64,000 nucleotides of DNA from Pseudalgibacter alginicilyticus (GCF_001310225.1 NZ_CP012898.1:3162001-3226000), one strand, 5' to 3'. Positions 27,180 to 36,123 are shown, counted from the first letter of the stretch. Made by a program: numbers and translations. Notes: generated from the sequence alone by a model not told the origin.

Positions 27180-28310
27180 ATGAACAATCCTACTACATAT
27201 CATATTGCTTTAGGCAGTAATAAAGGTGATAAATTTAAGAACCTACAAGATGCAATTGATGCAATGTTTGTTCAGATTGGTACTATAAAGTTAATTTCCA
27301 AAGTGTATAAATCACCAGCTTTTGGATTTGAAAGTGATGATTTTTTTAATTGCTGTTTAGTTTTAGTAAGTTACTTTGAGCCTCAAAGTGTTTTAAAATT
27401 ATTATTAAATATTGAAACAGCTATGGGACGAACCCGAATAAATAAAGATATTTACGAAGCTAGAGTGATTGATTTAGATATTGTGTTTGTAGAAGATGAT
27501 ATTATTGATACTGAAAATTTACAGGTACCACATCCAGAAATGAGTAAACGTAAGTTTGTATTAATGCCTTTAAATGATGTAGCTCCAAAAATTAAACATC
27601 CAAAATTTAATAAGGAGGTGTCAGTTTTGTTGGAAGAATGCGGAGATAAATCTATTTTAGAACCCATTAATATCTGGTTAAAAAACCCAAGTAAAGTGCT
27701 TAATTTTTCAAGCTATAACTATATAGCGATTGAAGGAAATATTGGAGCAGGTAAAACAAGCTTGGCAAATAAAATTGCAAATGATTTTAATGCAAAACTT
27801 ATTTTAGAACGTTTTGCAGACAATCCATTTTTACCTAAATTTTATGAAGATGCTAATAGATATGCCTTTACTTTGGAAATGTCTTTTTTAGCGGATCGCT
27901 ATCAACAAATTTCTGATGATTTATCACAACTCGATTTATTTAAGGATTTTATTGTGAGTGATTATGATGTATTTAAATCACTTATATTTTCAAAAATCAC
28001 ATTAGCGGAGGATGAGTTTAACTTATATAGAAAACTGTTTTATTTGATGTATAAAGAATTGCGAAAACCAGATTTGTATGTTTATTTATATCAAAATACC
28101 ACACAACTTCAAGAGAATATAAAAAAACGTGGCCGTGACTACGAGCAAAATATTGCTGACGAGTATTTAGAAAAAATTAATACGGGCTACTTAGAGTTTT
28201 TAAAAACTCAAAAAGATTTTAATGTAAAAATTATTGATGTTTCTCATAGGGATTTTGTGAATAATCGAGAAGATTATTTGTGGGTGTTGGGAGAAATTTG
28301 CCAGGATTGA
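27180..28310 (+). CDS. folK: FolK-deoxynucleoside kinase fusion protein
   Basis: This bifunctional protein has about 376 residues. The N-terminal part (about 1-135) is 6-hydroxymethyl-7,8-dihydropterin pyrophosphokinase: HIALGSNKGDKFKNLQDAI at the start, then MGRTR and the DLDIVF plus VPHPEMSKRKFVLMPLNDVAP motifs. It catalyses a folate-pathway step. The C-terminal part (about 175-376) is a deoxynucleoside kinase with P-loop GNIGAGKTS, an ERF-type motif and the RxRDYE-like lid. A TTG at 27168 extends the frame, but the ATG at 27180 is the likely start. The fusion links folate and nucleotide salvage. Confidence 0.93.
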   Translation: MNNPTTYHIALGSNKGDKFKNLQDAIDAMFVQIGTIKLISKVYKSPAFGFESDDFFNCCLVLVSYFEPQSVLKLLLNIETAMGRTRINKDIYEARVIDLDIVFVEDDIIDTENLQVPHPEMSKRKFVLMPLNDVAPKIKHPKFNKEVSVLLEECGDKSILEPINIWLKNPSKVLNFSSYNYIAIEGNIGAGKTSLANKIANDFNAKLILERFADNPFLPKFYEDANRYAFTLEMSFLADRYQQISDDLSQLDLFKDFIVSDYDVFKSLIFSKITLAEDEFNLYRKLFYLMYKELRKPDLYVYLYQNTTQLQENIKKRGRDYEQNIADEYLEKINTGYLEFLKTQKDFNVKIIDVSHRDFVNNREDYLWVLGEICQD

Positions 28311-28978
28311 TACTTGCTTGCTTAAAAGCTAAATGTGCTTTTCAATTTAATAAGCTACCATGCTTATTAGTTGTGTTTTTCGTTTATCAAATTTAATAGT
28401 TTCTTTTTTAAATAGACCAATTAGCTGTTGTAATGGTATGAATTGTATAGAAAATTAAAGCTTTGAGTCCATCTAAAATACTTGGATATATGTTCCTTTT
28501 GTTTATGAGCAGTAATAAAATAGTACTTAATGATAAAGCAAGGGAGGGCAGTAGCTAAATGAGGCGTTCATTAAATCTAAATATGTTATTGTTTGGTGAT
28601 TTACCTCACTATATAATTAAATTTTTTATCAATAACAGATTCTGTTTTACAAATGATTAATTTCACAGAAATGAGTATCATAGGAAAAGCAATATAAATG
28701 ACTGTTATATAGAGAATAACATTTAAAAGACAATTAAGGGTAATAGGCAAAGTTTCCAACCATGTCAGTTCATTTTTTGCTGCTGAGGGGTGAGAGAAAT
28801 CTTATTTTTTTCGGTTTTTCATAGATTTAGTAGTTCTATATCTATAAAAGTCATTAATGATTTTAGTAAGATGTTTTTCATAAAAAAGACAGCTATAATA
28901 AAAGTAGTTACTGTTAATATGAAAAAAAAGGATGGTATATATCTATAAAATTCATTTACAGGATATTTAATCACTACG
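28311..28978. other. Long gene-poor stretch, possibly a decayed membrane-protein gene on the minus strand
   Basis: No ORF over 60 codons exists in these 668 bases. On the minus strand a 51-codon hydrophobic frame runs from a GTG at 28974, four bases after the methyltransferase stop, to 28819. A second frame, also with a long hydrophobic segment, runs to a stop at 28601. Together they could be a frameshifted membrane protein. However, T-rich DNA gives hydrophobic codons by chance, so this is weak. Confidence 0.25.
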
Positions 28979-29638
28979 TTAAAGTATTTTATAAAAATAC
29001 GTTGTTATTCTCCCTTTATTATTTTCTAAAATGTACTCATTTAATATTTTCATTTCTTTAATTTTCAGATTAAAAGGTGCTTCCAATAAATTTACACCGC
29101 TATTTTTTTTTAATCGAATTCCTTGTCCTGAAATAATATCTTTATTTGGAATAAAATCTCCAATAGGTATATGTTCTGTTAAAATGATGTATTTGTAGGT
29201 TTCTATTTTCTTAACCAAATTTTTTATTTCTGAATTTGATAAATGCTGTAATACCTGTCGTAGTATGATACAATCTGCTGGTGGAAGTTTGTCTTTGGAA
29301 ATGTCTAGACAATAAAACTCTAAGTTGTCTTCTTTGAAAATATTTTTGTTTCTCTGTATAAGATTATCAACAATATCAATTGCAAAATATTTTCTGGTGT
29401 ATTTAGCAAGGTGTTTGCCAATATTAAAATCGCCGCAACCTAAATCGCAAATTACAAGTGACTTATTTTTAGTCTTAAAAAATGTTATTAATGCATTTAA
29501 ATACGGATTTATAATTTGGGGGTCGTGTGAACCAATACCAGAGTAAAAATCAACTTCTTTTCCTCCCCAAAGTTTCAGATCATAAATTTGATTCATAACG
29601 TCTTTCGTTGGCCAAGGTGTTTTAGGCTTCTTGTTCAT
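28979..29638 (-). CDS. Class I SAM-dependent methyltransferase
   Basis: This 219-residue cytoplasmic protein has a Rossmann-type methyltransferase core. Motif I is VICDLGCGDFNIGKHLA (about residues 55-75), the acidic loop is YFAIDIVDNLIQRN and motif IV-like is ADCIILRQVLQHLSN. The substrate cannot be deduced. It is isolated, with a gene-poor 668-base stretch downstream and secreted proteins upstream on the other strand, so context gives no help. Confidence 0.85.
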   Translation of the reverse strand: MNKKPKTPWPTKDVMNQIYDLKLWGGKEVDFYSGIGSHDPQIINPYLNALITFFKTKNKSLVICDLGCGDFNIGKHLAKYTRKYFAIDIVDNLIQRNKNIFKEDNLEFYCLDISKDKLPPADCIILRQVLQHLSNSEIKNLVKKIETYKYIILTEHIPIGDFIPNKDIISGQGIRLKKNSGVNLLEAPFNLKIKEMKILNEYILENNKGRITTYFYKIL

Positions 29639-29865
29639 TTTTGTTAAACAGGTTTTTGCTTTAAAAATTCCAATTGATAAAGATAAGCCATGTATAGTTA
29701 GTTAAAAATTGAGTTGTTTTTTTAATTAAAATTAATTGTCAAACAGCTTATAATGAGCTGTGTAACCATGTAAATTTGTATTATATCGATTTTTTTTGCC
29801 TCTAGAGGCTTGTTAAATATACATTTGAGTCCCCTCATTTACTTATTAAACCTAATTTATGACTT

Positions 29866-30756
29866 ATGAAATCTTTTTTCCTACTACCAGTTATTATCTT
29901 TTGGGCAGTTTGTAGTGTGTATGCTCAAGAAGCAAATCTTGAATTTAACAGACTAAATACCAGAAAGCAAACGCTAAAAGGTCATACCACTTCACAAATT
30001 TATAGTATAGCATTACCTGAGGCAGAAAAAATGTTAAACCCAGAGTATGTTAAATTGAAAAATGACTTGGAAATAGCTATTATTGACAGTACTTCTAAAT
30101 CTATAGAATATTCTAAAGCTATTGATAGATTTAATGATGTATTAACCATCAGAAGTCATGTGTCTGCTTTTATGAATTCAAATGATCTTTTTGGAAATAA
30201 ATTAATATTATTAAAGGAAGCTCAAATACTTGCTTTAAAACAGAATATAAAAGTCCTATTATATTCAGATGACCAAATAAATGAAAAGATGCAGGCAGGT
30301 TTTTTACTTCTTAAGTTAAAACCTGAGGAAATGAAACAGCATTTAAACAGGGTTTTATTAGCATTAGATAACGTAATTGTGCCTTTAGAACAACCAGATT
30401 ATCAGGATGTTATTGTTTTAAGGAGAAAACTGCGCCAAACCGACAAAATGATAGCTATTGATAAGCCAAATAATAAAAAAGGCTATACGTTACAACATGC
30501 TATAGGGGCAGAACATGTTACAGGTAACTTTTTTGAAGTTGGAAGATACTTTGTGCTTAATGCACCAACAAATGGATTTAGTAAAGGCCAATTAATAACA
30601 CAGAGAACATTTTTAAACTACGGTATTTCTAAAAAGAAATTAAGCTTTAATGGAACAAAGGTGTTGATTAAAAATATAGATACTGAAGAAATGTATTTAG
30701 TAGATAATAATTTTTTGGATGGTTTTTCAGTTAAAAGCCAAGAAGGAACGCTATAA
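29866..30756 (+). CDS. Exported protein of unknown function
   Basis: I do not recognise this 296-residue protein. It has a good signal peptide (MKSFFLLPVIIFWAVCSVYAQ). A mixed helical region follows (about 45-190), rich in Lys/Glu/Leu, then a C-terminal part with IGAEHVTGNFFEVGRYFVLNA that looks beta-rich. It has no lipoprotein cysteine and no T9SS sorting domain. Promoter candidate TTG (29796-29798), N21, TACATTTG (29820-29827). The next exported gene begins 22 bases after its stop, so the two form a likely operon. Confidence 0.6.
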   Translation: MKSFFLLPVIIFWAVCSVYAQEANLEFNRLNTRKQTLKGHTTSQIYSIALPEAEKMLNPEYVKLKNDLEIAIIDSTSKSIEYSKAIDRFNDVLTIRSHVSAFMNSNDLFGNKLILLKEAQILALKQNIKVLLYSDDQINEKMQAGFLLLKLKPEEMKQHLNRVLLALDNVIVPLEQPDYQDVIVLRRKLRQTDKMIAIDKPNNKKGYTLQHAIGAEHVTGNFFEVGRYFVLNAPTNGFSKGQLITQRTFLNYGISKKKLSFNGTKVLIKNIDTEEMYLVDNNFLDGFSVKSQEGTL

Positions 30757-30778
30757 CAACTATTTTTTAAAATTTACA

Positions 30779-32089
30779 ATGATGAAAAGTTATATTAAAA
30801 CAATAATTGTGTTAATAGTGTTTTCAAGCAGTATTAACGCGCAAGAACAAAGAGGTTTAACGGGTGATGATAACTGGCTAAGTCTCTGGACAGAATTTAA
30901 ACCTGATGCGTTAAATTATAATGACAATACTGAGATTTTGATGGGTAATATTACAGAAGATATTACGCTTTACAAATCTCACACTTATTTATTATTAGGA
31001 AATGTTTTTGTTACAAACAATGCCATTCTTAGTATAGAGCCTGGTACTGTTATTAAAGGCGATTTTGAATCTAAAGCAACTTTAACAATTGCAAAAGGTT
31101 CAGCTATTATAGCAGAGGGAACTTTAACTGATCCTATTGTTTTCACTTCAAATCAGAGTGTGAAAAAAGCAGGTGATTGGGGAGGTATTATAATACTTGG
31201 TGATGGAGTTACTAATAAACAAGGAGAAAGTTTTGCAGCTTCTTTTTATCCTAAAATTGAAACTTCAAATTTTGTCCATACAAATTATGGTGGTGAAAGT
31301 CTTAAAAATAATTCAGGATATTTATCCTACGTAAGAGTAGAATTTGCAGGAGGGAAAACTAAAAAAACAAATGAAACTAATGCTTTGCTTTTAGCAGGTG
31401 TTGGCCCGGAAACTACAATAAATAATGTTATGATAAGTTATTCAGCGGGTAATTCATTTGGTATTATTGGAGGGCAAGTAAACTTGGAGAAAATGGTTTC
31501 ATACAGAGCTAAAAATATTGATTATAATTTTGATTATGGAACAAAATCCAATATAAATAATTCTTTAGCACTTCGTTCACCTTATGTCACTTCTGGAACG
31601 TCTAAATGTATTCGAGCGGCTTCTTTTGTAGGTGAAGATGTTGATTTTTCTATGGAAGGTACCAAGGTGGTAGCAACAAATATGACGCTTTTAGCAGATG
31701 CTGATGATTTGGAATATGCTATTGAAGCGGGATTAATAAGAGAATCTATATACGTAGGTGAAAACACTAATTTTAAAATTGAAAGCAGTGTTATATCAAG
31801 TTTTAGTAAGGCAGTGTCACTTCATGAAAATATTATATTTAATGATACAAACTTATCTAGAATTCAGGTTAAAAATGTGCTTTTTAATAATTTCAAAGGT
31901 GCTGTGTTTTCAAAGTATAGTCATGAAAGTAGTGAATATTTAGAAAATTGGTATGCAAATCCTGAATTTTCAAACAAATACTCTAAAACAACCCATTCTT
32001 TACTTTTTAGGGGTTTAAATAGTACTAATAATAGAGATTATAGATTACGTCTTAATAGAAACATCGTCATGAATAACGTTAATAAATAG
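30779..32089 (+). CDS. Exported beta-helix-like protein of unknown function
   Basis: This is a protein of about 436 residues with signal peptide MMKSYIKTIIVLIVFSSSINAQ. The body resembles the right-handed beta-helix proteins of Bacteroidota: YLLLGNVFVTNNAILSIEPGTVIKGD, then GTLTDPIVFTSNQ, AGDWGGIIILGDG and YVRVEFAGG are recurrent motifs of that group. It carries no C-terminal T9SS sorting domain, unlike many relatives, so its export route beyond the periplasm is unclear. An earlier in-frame start at 30719 would overlap the previous gene and precede the signal peptide. It forms a pair with the gene at 29866 and ends at a hairpin terminator. Confidence 0.7.
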   Translation: MMKSYIKTIIVLIVFSSSINAQEQRGLTGDDNWLSLWTEFKPDALNYNDNTEILMGNITEDITLYKSHTYLLLGNVFVTNNAILSIEPGTVIKGDFESKATLTIAKGSAIIAEGTLTDPIVFTSNQSVKKAGDWGGIIILGDGVTNKQGESFAASFYPKIETSNFVHTNYGGESLKNNSGYLSYVRVEFAGGKTKKTNETNALLLAGVGPETTINNVMISYSAGNSFGIIGGQVNLEKMVSYRAKNIDYNFDYGTKSNINNSLALRSPYVTSGTSKCIRAASFVGEDVDFSMEGTKVVATNMTLLADADDLEYAIEAGLIRESIYVGENTNFKIESSVISSFSKAVSLHENIIFNDTNLSRIQVKNVLFNNFKGAVFSKYSHESSEYLENWYANPEFSNKYSKTTHSLLFRGLNSTNNRDYRLRLNRNIVMNNVNK

Positions 32090-32153
32090 TTTTTGCTTTT
32101 TTTAGTAAGAAAGTAAATACTTAAATTAAGTGTCTTAAGAGGGAGTAAAAATC

Positions 32154-32193
32154 AAAAACGGTTCTTAAATGTTATTTAATAGCCGTTTTATTT
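32154..32193 (+). terminator. Terminator after the exported gene pair
   Basis: A stem of about 12 bp with one mismatch, CGGTTCTTAAAT (32159-32170) pairing with ATTTAATAGCCG (32174-32185), has a GTT loop. An A5 run precedes it and TTTTA follows. It lies 65 bases after the stop codon. Confidence 0.75.
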
Positions 32194-32232
32194 TAATAAT
32201 ATTTTCACATAAAGATTATTAATCCTTATGTA

Positions 32233-33696
32233 TTAGGCGCTAATATTGTTTAGTGTTTGATCTACTAAGTTCAAGCCTTCTTGATTTTCAGCAAGAATGA
32301 CTAAAACATCGTTAGGTTCAATTATGGTTGCACCATTAGGGGTTAAATACTTATTGTTTCTTTTAATTAAGGCTATGATAGCATTTTTTGGAAAACCTAA
32401 GTCTACAATTTTTTTGTTTGCAGCATGACATCTTGAGGAAATTTCAATTTCTCTCATAGCTGTTTTTGGGAAATCAGACATGAATTTATCGCTTTCGGTT
32501 TCAATTTTTTCTGGTAATCCAACATTTAACCATTTAGCAAAAAGTGTTAAGGTTGTGCCTTGTATCAAAATAGAGGTTACCGAAATAAAAAATACAATAT
32601 TGAAAATCATACTGGCTTTTTCAATACCGGCTATTAATGGGTATGTGGCAAAAACAATAGGGACTGCACCACGTAATCCTACCCAAGAAATGTAAAAGCG
32701 TCGTCCGAGTTTCATTTTAAAAAACATAAGACTTATAAAAACAGCCAAAGGTCTAGCAACTATAATTAAAAATACGGAAATAAGTAAACCTATGCCTGCA
32801 ATTGGAATAATTTCAGACGGAAACACGAGTAATCCCAAGGTAAGAAACAATACTATTTGCATTAACCAAGCTAATCCATCATACATTTTTACGATGGTTT
32901 TTTTGTGTATTAGGTCTTGGTTTCCTAAATAAACAGCACATATATAAATTGCTAAAAAGCCGTTGCCTCCAATAAAATCGGTTGCAGAAAAAGTAATAAA
33001 CATTAAAGCAATAACCAATACAGGGTATAGTCCCTCAAAATCAAGTTTAATTCTATTAATAATTAGTTTGCTTAGTTTTCCGAATATAAAACCTGCCAAG
33101 CAGCCAATAGACATTTGCTGTAAAAATAAAGGGATGATAGAGTAAATGCTTTGATCTTGATTAACAACAAGCATTAAAAAAGCAAGTGTTAAAACATAGG
33201 CCATTGGGTCATTACTACCACTTTCTAACTCCAAAGTTGGTCTGAGGTTTGTTTTTAACGCAAGATTTTTAGAACGTAAAATAGAAAAGACAGCTGCAGC
33301 ATCTGTTGAAGACATGATAGAGCCTAATAGCATGCTTTCATAAATAGTAAAATCTGTAATAAGCCAAACAAAACCACCAATACAAAGTGCCGTTAATAAA
33401 ACGCCAAGTGTAGAAAGAGCAATGCCTTCTTTTAAAACAGGTCTGATACTATTCCAGTTTGTGTCTAGGCCACCCGAAAATAGTATAAAATTAAGTGATA
33501 CAATTCCTATGAATTGTGTCATTTCTGGGTCGTCAAAAAGAATGCCTCCAATTCCTTCTGAACCAGCTAACATGCCTATAGCTAAAAATAAAATAAGGGT
33601 GGGTACACCAAATTTATAAGATGTTTTTCCAGCAATAATACTAGCAAGAAGTAATAAAGAACCTACTAATAAAATGTTTTCAATGGTTAAATTCAT
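32233..33696 (-). CDS. Potassium/proton antiporter (CPA1, NhaP2-type) with RCK C-terminal domain
   Basis: This inner-membrane cation/proton exchanger has 487 residues. There are about 12 membrane helices over residues 5-385. The conserved transport-site segment STDAAAVFSIL and the following LELESGSNDPMAYVLT are typical of NhaP-type CPA1 antiporters. The C-terminal soluble part (about 405-485) resembles a TrkA-C/RCK_C domain (IVDLGFPKNAIIALIKRNNKYLTPNGATIIEPNDVLVILA). The family ejects K+ (or Na+) in exchange for H+. It is a single minus-strand gene. Confidence 0.93.
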   Translation of the reverse strand: MNLTIENILLVGSLLLLASIIAGKTSYKFGVPTLILFLAIGMLAGSEGIGGILFDDPEMTQFIGIVSLNFILFSGGLDTNWNSIRPVLKEGIALSTLGVLLTALCIGGFVWLITDFTIYESMLLGSIMSSTDAAAVFSILRSKNLALKTNLRPTLELESGSNDPMAYVLTLAFLMLVVNQDQSIYSIIPLFLQQMSIGCLAGFIFGKLSKLIINRIKLDFEGLYPVLVIALMFITFSATDFIGGNGFLAIYICAVYLGNQDLIHKKTIVKMYDGLAWLMQIVLFLTLGLLVFPSEIIPIAGIGLLISVFLIIVARPLAVFISLMFFKMKLGRRFYISWVGLRGAVPIVFATYPLIAGIEKASMIFNIVFFISVTSILIQGTTLTLFAKWLNVGLPEKIETESDKFMSDFPKTAMREIEISSRCHAANKKIVDLGFPKNAIIALIKRNNKYLTPNGATIIEPNDVLVILAENQEGLNLVDQTLNNISA

Positions 33697-33850
33697 CTTA
33701 TAATTTTAATTGCAATAGCTTAATGAAAAAAAATACACTCTTAAAAACCACTTATTACCTAATATTATATTAGGAGATAAGAGAGGTGTGGAATTTAATG
33801 AATTTTAATGAGTTATAAATGATTTTAATCATTTATAATAAGTTAAATTT

Positions 33851-34255
33851 TTAGGTGCTTTTTTTTAAGCTTTTGTTTAGCAATCCCATAGCTAAATACA
33901 AAACAGGAGATATAAGGGTTTCTTGAATACTACTTACAAATACTTTAACATTTAAACTAGTTTCCATGATAAACCAATCATACAAACCTATTAGCGTTAT
34001 AATACACAAACCAGAAATATGAATTAAGTGCCATATTGAAGACATCCAAAGATCTTTTAATTTTCCTAGGTGTTTAGTGCCAATTAAGTATACAACAATG
34101 GTAGTTAGAAACTTTATTACATGCTGTGTTTTTCTTGGTAATAAATTTGCTTGCGTGTTTTCTTCAAAGAAAATATAATAACAAGAATAAATAACTATTA
34201 TTAAGATGGCTCCAACAATAAAGCGGACTTTATCTGATTTGTAAAGTTTACTCAT
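33851..34255 (-). CDS. Small membrane protein partner of the exosortase
   Basis: This 134-residue membrane protein has four hydrophobic helices (about 10-30, 45-60, 70-90 and 110-130). It starts inside the last codons of the exosortase gene (8-base overlap), so its expression is coupled. Bacteroidota exosortase loci of the XrtX/XrtF kind commonly carry a small associated membrane protein at this position. I assign it by position and topology rather than by a clear sequence motif. Its function in the sorting reaction is unknown. Confidence 0.65.
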   Translation of the reverse strand: MSKLYKSDKVRFIVGAILIIVIYSCYYIFFEENTQANLLPRKTQHVIKFLTTIVVYLIGTKHLGKLKDLWMSSIWHLIHISGLCIITLIGLYDWFIMETSLNVKVFVSSIQETLISPVLYLAMGLLNKSLKKST

Positions 34256-34829
34256 TTTTTAAATGAATTTTTCGTGAATATATAACCCAAAGAGCTATAG
34301 TGGCAGAATATACCATGATTTTAAATAAATAATGGTGCGCAAAATCAAAATATATATGAAAATATTCTCTTAGATATATTAAGCCTATACATCTTAAAAT
34401 ATTTGTGGCATCCAAAATAATTACTCCTAATATAATGTATTTCGTCTTTCGCCAAAAAGAAGATGGCATGCAGACAATAAACCCTATATATAATACCATT
34501 AATTCAAGACCATTACAAACATTGGCTATGTATAGTATTATTTTATCGTGGTGGTATATTACTGAAACTTCATTCTGAAAAGAACTTCCTTCATAGGCAT
34601 AACTTGAAGCCTCTCTTTTGGATGAAAATCCGCTCATTGAGCCTAAATTATTTAGAACAAAAGCAGAAGCTTCTCCTACATGTGTTGTAAGTGGATGGTC
34701 TAAATATTCTGAGTCGTAAAAGAATACAGAATAAATAAGTTTCCAAACAATGAAAAACAATAAGGCTTTTCCTAAGAAAAGCCTTATTGGTAAAGGAATG
34801 TCATTTTTTAAAGAACTAAGCTTTATCAT
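34248..34829 (-). CDS. Exosortase family protein (Bacteroidota XrtX/XrtF-like)
   Basis: This multi-pass transpeptidase of 193 residues is predicted to cleave C-terminal sorting signals and transfer the protein to an anchor. The catalytic residues are visible: Cys105 in ANVCNGLEL, Arg146 in NILRCIGL and His165 in FAHHYLF. The ATG at 34829 overlaps the end of the substrate gene by 14 bases, so translation is coupled. It follows the PID-CTERM-like substrate and precedes a small membrane partner, making a minimal three-gene sorting operon. A 13-bp hairpin sits in its first codons (34759-34788). The exact exosortase subtype is not certain. Confidence 0.88.
   Translation of the reverse strand: MIKLSSLKNDIPLPIRLFLGKALLFFIVWKLIYSVFFYDSEYLDHPLTTHVGEASAFVLNNLGSMSGFSSKREASSYAYEGSSFQNEVSVIYHHDKIILYIANVCNGLELMVLYIGFIVCMPSSFWRKTKYIILGVIILDATNILRCIGLIYLREYFHIYFDFAHHYLFKIMVYSATIALWVIYSRKIHLKNE
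34759..34788 (-). promoter_or_regulatory. Terminator-like hairpin inside the exosortase coding region
   Basis: A perfect 13-bp stem (AATAAGGCTTTTC and its complement, four-base loop) lies 41-70 bases inside the exosortase gene. In the direction of transcription it is followed by TTGTTTTTC. It looks like an intrinsic attenuator between the upstream substrate gene and the rest of the exosortase message. Confidence 0.55.
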
Positions 34830-35178
34830 TTTTATTTCCGCGTAATTTTTTAATACCAAAAGCTGCAGCACCTAACACTAAAATTCCAAGACCACCGTCT
34901 AAAGGAATTGAGTCGTGTTTTCCACCACCATTATTTCCACCTTTGTTTCCACCTTTGTTTCCACCTTTGTTTCCACCTTTGTTGTTGTTCTGTCCATTGT
35001 TATTAGTAAACCATGACCAAAAAAACAACGAAGTACTCAGGCTTGTTGATGTTATACTTGAAGAATTTGAAGTTGTGTTAGCAATGCTATTTGTTGCATT
35101 TGTGTTAGTAGTAAAAGTTAGAGAAAGTACTATAGCTATAATACCTACGCAATTAATAAAAGTGTTTTTTGTTTTCAT
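34816..35178 (-). CDS. PID-CTERM-like exosortase substrate with Gly-Asn-Lys repeats
   Basis: This exported protein of 120 residues has a signal peptide (about residues 1-28, ending TNA). A Ser/Thr/Asn-rich stretch follows, then a low-complexity region of tandem GGNK units (about 70-90), and a C-terminal tripartite sorting tail. The tail has a short PLDGG signature, the hydrophobic helix LGILVLGAAAFGI and a basic end KKLRGNKNDK. This matches the PID-CTERM type of exosortase signal, with Leu for Ile in the signature. It lies directly upstream of its presumed processing enzyme. An earlier in-frame start at 35223 would precede the signal peptide and is rejected. The mature surface function is unknown. 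Confidence 0.8.
   Translation of the reverse strand: MKTKNTFINCVGIIAIVLSLTFTTNTNATNSIANTTSNSSSITSTSLSTSLFFWSWFTNNNGQNNNKGGNKGGNKGGNKGGNNGGGKHDSIPLDGGLGILVLGAAAFGIKKLRGNKNDKA
34934..34981 (-). repeat. Four perfect 12-bp tandem repeats in the substrate gene
   Basis: The unit TTTCCACCTTTG (plus strand) is repeated four times without change and encodes the GGNK runs of the exosortase substrate. Unit length is a multiple of three, so copy-number change would alter the protein length without breaking the frame. Confidence 0.9.
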
Positions 35179-35392
35179 TTTTTTAATTTTAAATAAGTTA
35201 GAACAATGATAAAAGTAATACATTAATCATGGCTTGATATTTTTTTTTCGACAAAAAGTAATTTATTAGCTACAAATCGTTTATTGGTTATTTGTGAAAG
35301 AAAAAACCTTCAGTTGTAAGGGTGGCAAGTAGCGATAAGTAGCGTTTTATAAAATTTAGTTAGACGATGATTAAAATGAATAATGTCAATGT

Positions 35393-35932
35393 TTAATTGC
35401 TTAACCTCTTAAGTTTTGAAAAAAGATCCCATACAACCACACCGCAACTTACCGAAATATTTAAAGAATGTTTTGTTCCATATTGTGGTATTTCAACAAT
35501 TAAATCACTTGCTGAAACTACGTTTTGAGAAACTCCTTTAACCTCATTGCCAAAAATGAGGGCATATTTAGTGTGTGGTTTAATCGTAAAATCATTTAGC
35601 ATTGTTGCATTTTCGGCTTGTTCAATGGAAATAATTTGAACATTATTAGTTTTCAATGCTTTTATTAGGTCTATTGTGTTTTCTACATATTCCCAATCTA
35701 CTGTTTCAGTACTTCCTAAAGCTGTTTTGTGGATGTCTTTATGAGGAGGAACGGCTGTAATACCACAGAGGTATATTTTTTCAATTAAAAAGGCATCACT
35801 CGTTCTAAATACAGAACCGATGTTATTTAAACTTCTAATATTATCAAGTATAATAATGATAGGGGTTTTCTTGGCTTCTTTAAAATCGTTGATGCTTAGT
35901 CGGTCTAATTCGCTATTTTTCAGTTTGCGCAT
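35393..35932 (-). CDS. TrmH/SpoU family RNA 2'-O-methyltransferase
   Basis: This SPOUT-class methyltransferase of 179 residues is expected to modify the ribose of a tRNA or rRNA nucleotide. The three SpoU motifs are present: motif 1 NIGSVFRTSDAF, motif 2 ALIFGNEVKGVS and motif 3 QYGTKHSLNISVSCGVVVWD, which forms the trefoil knot. It lacks the N-terminal substrate-binding domain of RlmB, so it is more like TrmH or TrmL. The exact target is unknown. It diverges from mutS. Confidence 0.92.
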   Translation of the reverse strand: MRKLKNSELDRLSINDFKEAKKTPIIIILDNIRSLNNIGSVFRTSDAFLIEKIYLCGITAVPPHKDIHKTALGSTETVDWEYVENTIDLIKALKTNNVQIISIEQAENATMLNDFTIKPHTKYALIFGNEVKGVSQNVVSASDLIVEIPQYGTKHSLNISVSCGVVVWDLFSKLKRLSN

Positions 35933-36123
35933 AGCATATATTTTTAATCATTTCCAGGAGTATTTATATGTTTTACTGCTGTTTTAGTTGAAAATACTTT
36001 TATAATTCATAAGTTTTTTTTTAATCAATATTGTGAATAATTATCAATAACTTCTAAGGCAACCATTACAAAGAAAATAGAAAAATAATTACATTAGCAA
36101 ACTTACTAAAAAAACAAAATCCT

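Noticed and set aside
34934-34981. CRISPR-like array
   Set aside because: The repeats are 12 bp, contiguous without spacers and in frame inside a coding region.
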